A stretch of DNA of 16,623 nucleotides from an uncultured Faecalibacterium sp. (GTDB lineage: Bacteria > Bacillota > Clostridia > Oscillospirales > Ruminococcaceae): positions 1 to 16,623 of the forward strand of contig CAKTCK010000043.1 in the NCBI GenBank assembly GCA_934539245.1. Direction: 5' to 3'. The position numbers and the translations under genes are program-made. Below are positions 14,578-16,623 of this stretch, piece after piece; positions within the stretch are counted from its first letter, which is position 1; each line of letters opens with the position of its first letter. Below the pieces are notes generated by a model. That model was not told the origin of the DNA. It searched no databases and saw only the letters and a list, made by a program, of their open reading frames with translations.

Positions 14578-14618
14578 GCGATCCCGGAAGGTCTGCGGGC
14601 TTTCCGGGATCGCATTTT
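14578..14618 (+). terminator. terminator of the sialic acid operon
   Basis: A 12-bp perfect stem GCGATCCCGGAA (14578-14589) with its complement (14602-14613) is followed by ATTTTC. It lies 16 bases after the esterase stop codon. Confidence 0.85.
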
Positions 14619-14669
14619 CATGCAGGCAGGGGAGAACGCTCGATTTCCGGGACAGCATGGAAAAGGCAC

Positions 14670-14711
14670 GCGGCAGGGGGCGCTTTTTTCTGCCATACTG
14701 CCGCCTTTTTT
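14670..14711 (+). terminator. second terminator just upstream of the greA promoter
   Basis: GCGGCAG (14670-14676) pairs with CTGCCGC (14698-14704) and is followed by C and six T's. The T-run ends two bases before the -35 of the greA promoter, so it insulates greA from operon read-through. Confidence 0.6.
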
Positions 14712-14712
14712 G

Positions 14713-14741
14713 TTGACAAGGCACCGGCTTGCTATTATAAT
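14713..14741 (+). promoter_or_regulatory. consensus sigma-A promoter of greA-lysS
   Basis: TTGACA (14713-14718), 17 bases, TATAAT (14736-14741) matches the housekeeping consensus in every base. The start is expected near 14748, giving a leader of about 74 bases with no obvious regulatory fold. Confidence 0.92.
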
Positions 14742-14821
14742 AGTGTAGTCAAAATGGCATTCCTGTGCGGCTTTGTGGCTGCGCGAAACAAATACAGCTA
14801 ATAACAAGGAGAGATTCTCAA

Positions 14822-15307
14822 ATGGCACAAGAGATCAAGATGTCCGCTGCCGGTCTGAAGGCAATGCAGGAGGAACTGGAATACCTCAAAACCGTCCGCC
14901 GCAAGGAACTGGCTGAAGAGATCAAGGAAGCCCGCAGCCACGGCGACCTGTCTGAGAACAGCGAGTACGACGAGGCCAAGAATACGCAGGGTCTGGTGGA
15001 GAACCGCATCACCGAGCTGGAGCAGACCATCAAGAACGCAGTTCTGATCGACGAGAGCGAGCTGAGCGTGGATAACGTCTCCGTGGGTACACACGTCACC
15101 ATCCGCGAGACCGGCGAGGACGAAGCCGAGGAATACGATATCGTGGGCCGCACCGAGGCTGACGCCTTCAGCGGCAAGATCAGCGACGAGAGCCCCGTGG
15201 GCCACGCCCTGATGGGCAAGGCTGTGGGCGATAAGGCCGAAGTGCTGCTGCCCACCGGCCAGACCGTGGAGTACACCGTGCTGGCCATCACCCATTCTGC
15301 AAACTAA
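14822..15307 (+). CDS. greA: transcription elongation factor GreA
   Basis: GreA enters the RNA polymerase secondary channel and triggers cleavage of backtracked RNA. The 161-residue length is typical. The N-terminal coiled coil carries the acidic tip in GDLSENSEYDEAK (41-53), whose acidic residues hold the catalytic magnesium, and the C-terminal domain ends with the family pattern SPVGHALMGK. The start is fixed by AAGGAGAG 9 bases upstream. It is cotranscribed with lysS 12 bases downstream, an arrangement common in Firmicutes. Confidence 0.96.
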   Translation: MAQEIKMSAAGLKAMQEELEYLKTVRRKELAEEIKEARSHGDLSENSEYDEAKNTQGLVENRITELEQTIKNAVLIDESELSVDNVSVGTHVTIRETGEDEAEEYDIVGRTEADAFSGKISDESPVGHALMGKAVGDKAEVLLPTGQTVEYTVLAITHSAN

Positions 15308-15319
15308 GTAGGAGTAACC

Positions 15320-16623
15320 ATGGAAGAGCAAAAGAGAAACCCCGCTGCGGGTCTGTCCGAGAGCGAGCAGGTACAGGTGCGCCGCCAGAAGCTGGCCGAC
15401 CTGCAGGCCGCCGGCAACGACCCCTTTACCCTGACCAAGTTCCCGCAGGACGCCTATTCTGCCGACCTGAAGGAAGAATATAAGGAGCTGCCCAACGAGA
15501 CCGACAGCGGCAAGCTGGTGGCACTGGCAGGCCGTATGATGTCCAAGCGCGTTATGGGCAAGGCAAGCTTTGCCCATCTGCGCGACGACAAGGGCGATAT
15601 CCAGCTTTACGTCCGCCGCGACGAGCTGGGCGACGAGGCCTACGCTGCCTTTAAGAAGCTGGACGTGGGCGACATTATCGGCGTGAAGGGCGAGGTGTTC
15701 CGCACCAAGACCGGCGAGCTGAGCGTGCGCGCCACCGAGCTGACCCTGCTGGCTAAGAGCCTGCGCCCTCTGCCCGAGAAGTTCCACGGCCTGACCGATA
15801 CCGAGATGCGTTACCGTCAGCGCTATGTGGATCTGATCGCAAACCCGGAGGTGAAGGATACCTTCGTCAAGCGCAGCCAGATCCTGAAGGAGATCCGCGC
15901 TTATCTGGACGAGAAGGGCTTTTTGGAGGTGGATACCCCCATCCTGACCCCGTTCGAGATCGGCGCCTCTGCCCGCCCCTTCTACACCCATCACAACAGC
16001 CTGAACATGGACATGGTGCTGCGCATCGAGACCGAGCTGTACCTCAAGCGCCTGATCGTGGGCGGTATGGATCGCGTGTACGAGGTTGGCCGCATCTTCC
16101 GCAACGAGGGTATGGATCCCAAACATAACCCGGAGTTTACCTCCATTGAGCTGTATCAGGCCTTTACCGATTTCCACGGCATGATGGATTTGGTGGAGGA
16201 GCTGTACAAGCGCCTTGCCCTCAAGATCTGCGGCAGTCTGGTCATCCCGTATCAGGGCAAGCAGATCGATATGGGTCACTGGGAGCGCCTGACCATGGTG
16301 GAGGCCGTGAAGAAGTATTCCGGCGTGGACTTCAACGATTGGCAGACCGATGCAGACGCCATCGCCGCCGCCAAGGCACATAACGTGGAGCTGCCCGAGG
16401 TGCCCACCAAGGGTGCTATTCTGGCCGAGTTCTTCGACGCCTTTGTGGAGGACAAGCTGATCCAGCCCACCTTCATCTACGATTACCCCGTGGAGATCAG
16501 CCCGCTGGCCAAGCGCAAGCCGGATGATCCCGCTTTCACCGAGCGCTTCGAGTATTTCATCGACTGCACCGAGTACGGCAACGCCTTCAGCGAGCTGAAC
16601 GACCCCATCGACCAGAAGGGCCG
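15320..16623 (+). CDS. lysS: lysyl-tRNA synthetase, class II (3' end beyond window)
   Basis: The frame from ATG 15320 is open to the right edge, giving 434 residues of an enzyme usually near 500. An N-terminal helix is followed by the OB-fold anticodon-binding domain (about 65-145, starting VALAGRMMSKR) and the class II catalytic domain: a motif 1 region (FLEVDTPILTP, 201-211), ASARPFYTHHN (216-226) and motif 2 GRIFRNEG (257-264) with HNPEFTSIE (269-277). These are lysine-enzyme signatures. Motif 3 lies beyond the window. GGAG sits 5 bases before the ATG. It charges tRNA-Lys in the cytoplasm; no T-box precedes it, so it depends on the greA promoter. Confidence 0.95.
   Translation, partial: MEEQKRNPAAGLSESEQVQVRRQKLADLQAAGNDPFTLTKFPQDAYSADLKEEYKELPNETDSGKLVALAGRMMSKRVMGKASFAHLRDDKGDIQLYVRRDELGDEAYAAFKKLDVGDIIGVKGEVFRTKTGELSVRATELTLLAKSLRPLPEKFHGLTDTEMRYRQRYVDLIANPEVKDTFVKRSQILKEIRAYLDEKGFLEVDTPILTPFEIGASARPFYTHHNSLNMDMVLRIETELYLKRLIVGGMDRVYEVGRIFRNEGMDPKHNPEFTSIELYQAFTDFHGMMDLVEELYKRLALKICGSLVIPYQGKQIDMGHWERLTMVEAVKKYSGVDFNDWQTDADAIAAAKAHNVELPEVPTKGAILAEFFDAFVEDKLIQPTFIYDYPVEISPLAKRKPDDPAFTERFEYFIDCTEYGNAFSELNDPIDQKG

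Noticed and set aside
14798..16381. Long minus-strand open frame (527 codons) opposite greA and lysS
   Set aside because: The plus strand encodes unmistakable GreA and lysyl-tRNA synthetase; the reverse translation is rich in Leu, His and Gly with no domain pattern.
1..16623. CRISPR array, insertion sequence or integrase gene
   Set aside because: No regularly spaced repeats, transposase or recombinase protein was found; an integrase is expected only beyond the left edge.

Overview
The window looks like a chromosomal segment of a GC-rich Gram-positive gut Firmicute, most like Faecalibacterium or a close Oscillospiraceae relative. The clues are strong AGGAGG-type ribosome binding sites, a T-box leader, an RpiR-controlled sialic acid operon with an ABC transporter lacking its own ATPase gene, and a greA-lysS pair. 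The genus is an inference from gene style; no rRNA or marker search was possible.

Region 1 (1-4197) is visibly AT-richer than the rest and is the right end of an integrated element. It carries a HipA-like kinase (left edge cut off), an ABC/OLD-type ATPase and, two bases after it, an unrecognised 476-residue protein with a possible PD-(D/E)xK nuclease core. It ends in a 3' half of a tRNA-Val(CAC) gene (about 4154-4197) followed by a tRNA-type terminator. This is the signature of a recombinase-driven insertion into a tRNA gene, so the intact tRNA-Val and probably the integrase should lie to the left. The ATPase/nuclease-like pair is the best candidate for an undescribed (defence-like) system here.

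Region 2 (4300-5750, minus strand) is a PanS/YocS-like BASS-family transporter preceded by a complete T-box leader: promoter, Stem I, specifier loop, T-box sequence, and mutually exclusive antiterminator and terminator. The UGGU bulge and the specifier loop together favour isoleucine (AUC) as the sensed tRNA. The 655 bases between this transporter and the rpiR stop codon are occupied by the leader, its promoter and a bidirectional terminator.

Region 3 (5986-14618) is a sialic acid (N-acetylneuraminate) uptake and breakdown locus. A divergent RpiR/MurR-type repressor gene faces a long operon: Tat-type lipoprotein binding protein, two MalF/MalG-type permeases, NanA lyase, NanQ/YhcH anomerase, NanE epimerase, NanK ROK kinase and an SGNH esterase that probably removes O-acetyl groups. 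The 486-base divergent intergenic region holds promoters for both sides, three TGAAA-N5-TTTCA-like palindromes (one lying inside the operon promoter) and an 18-bp imperfect direct repeat. Hairpins after the binding-protein gene and after nanA probably tune expression within the operon. Import followed by NanQ, NanA, NanK and NanE gives GlcNAc-6-P; nagA/nagB and the ABC ATPase are not in the window.

Region 4 (14670-16623) is housekeeping: a terminator, a full-consensus promoter, greA, and lysS, which runs off the right edge.
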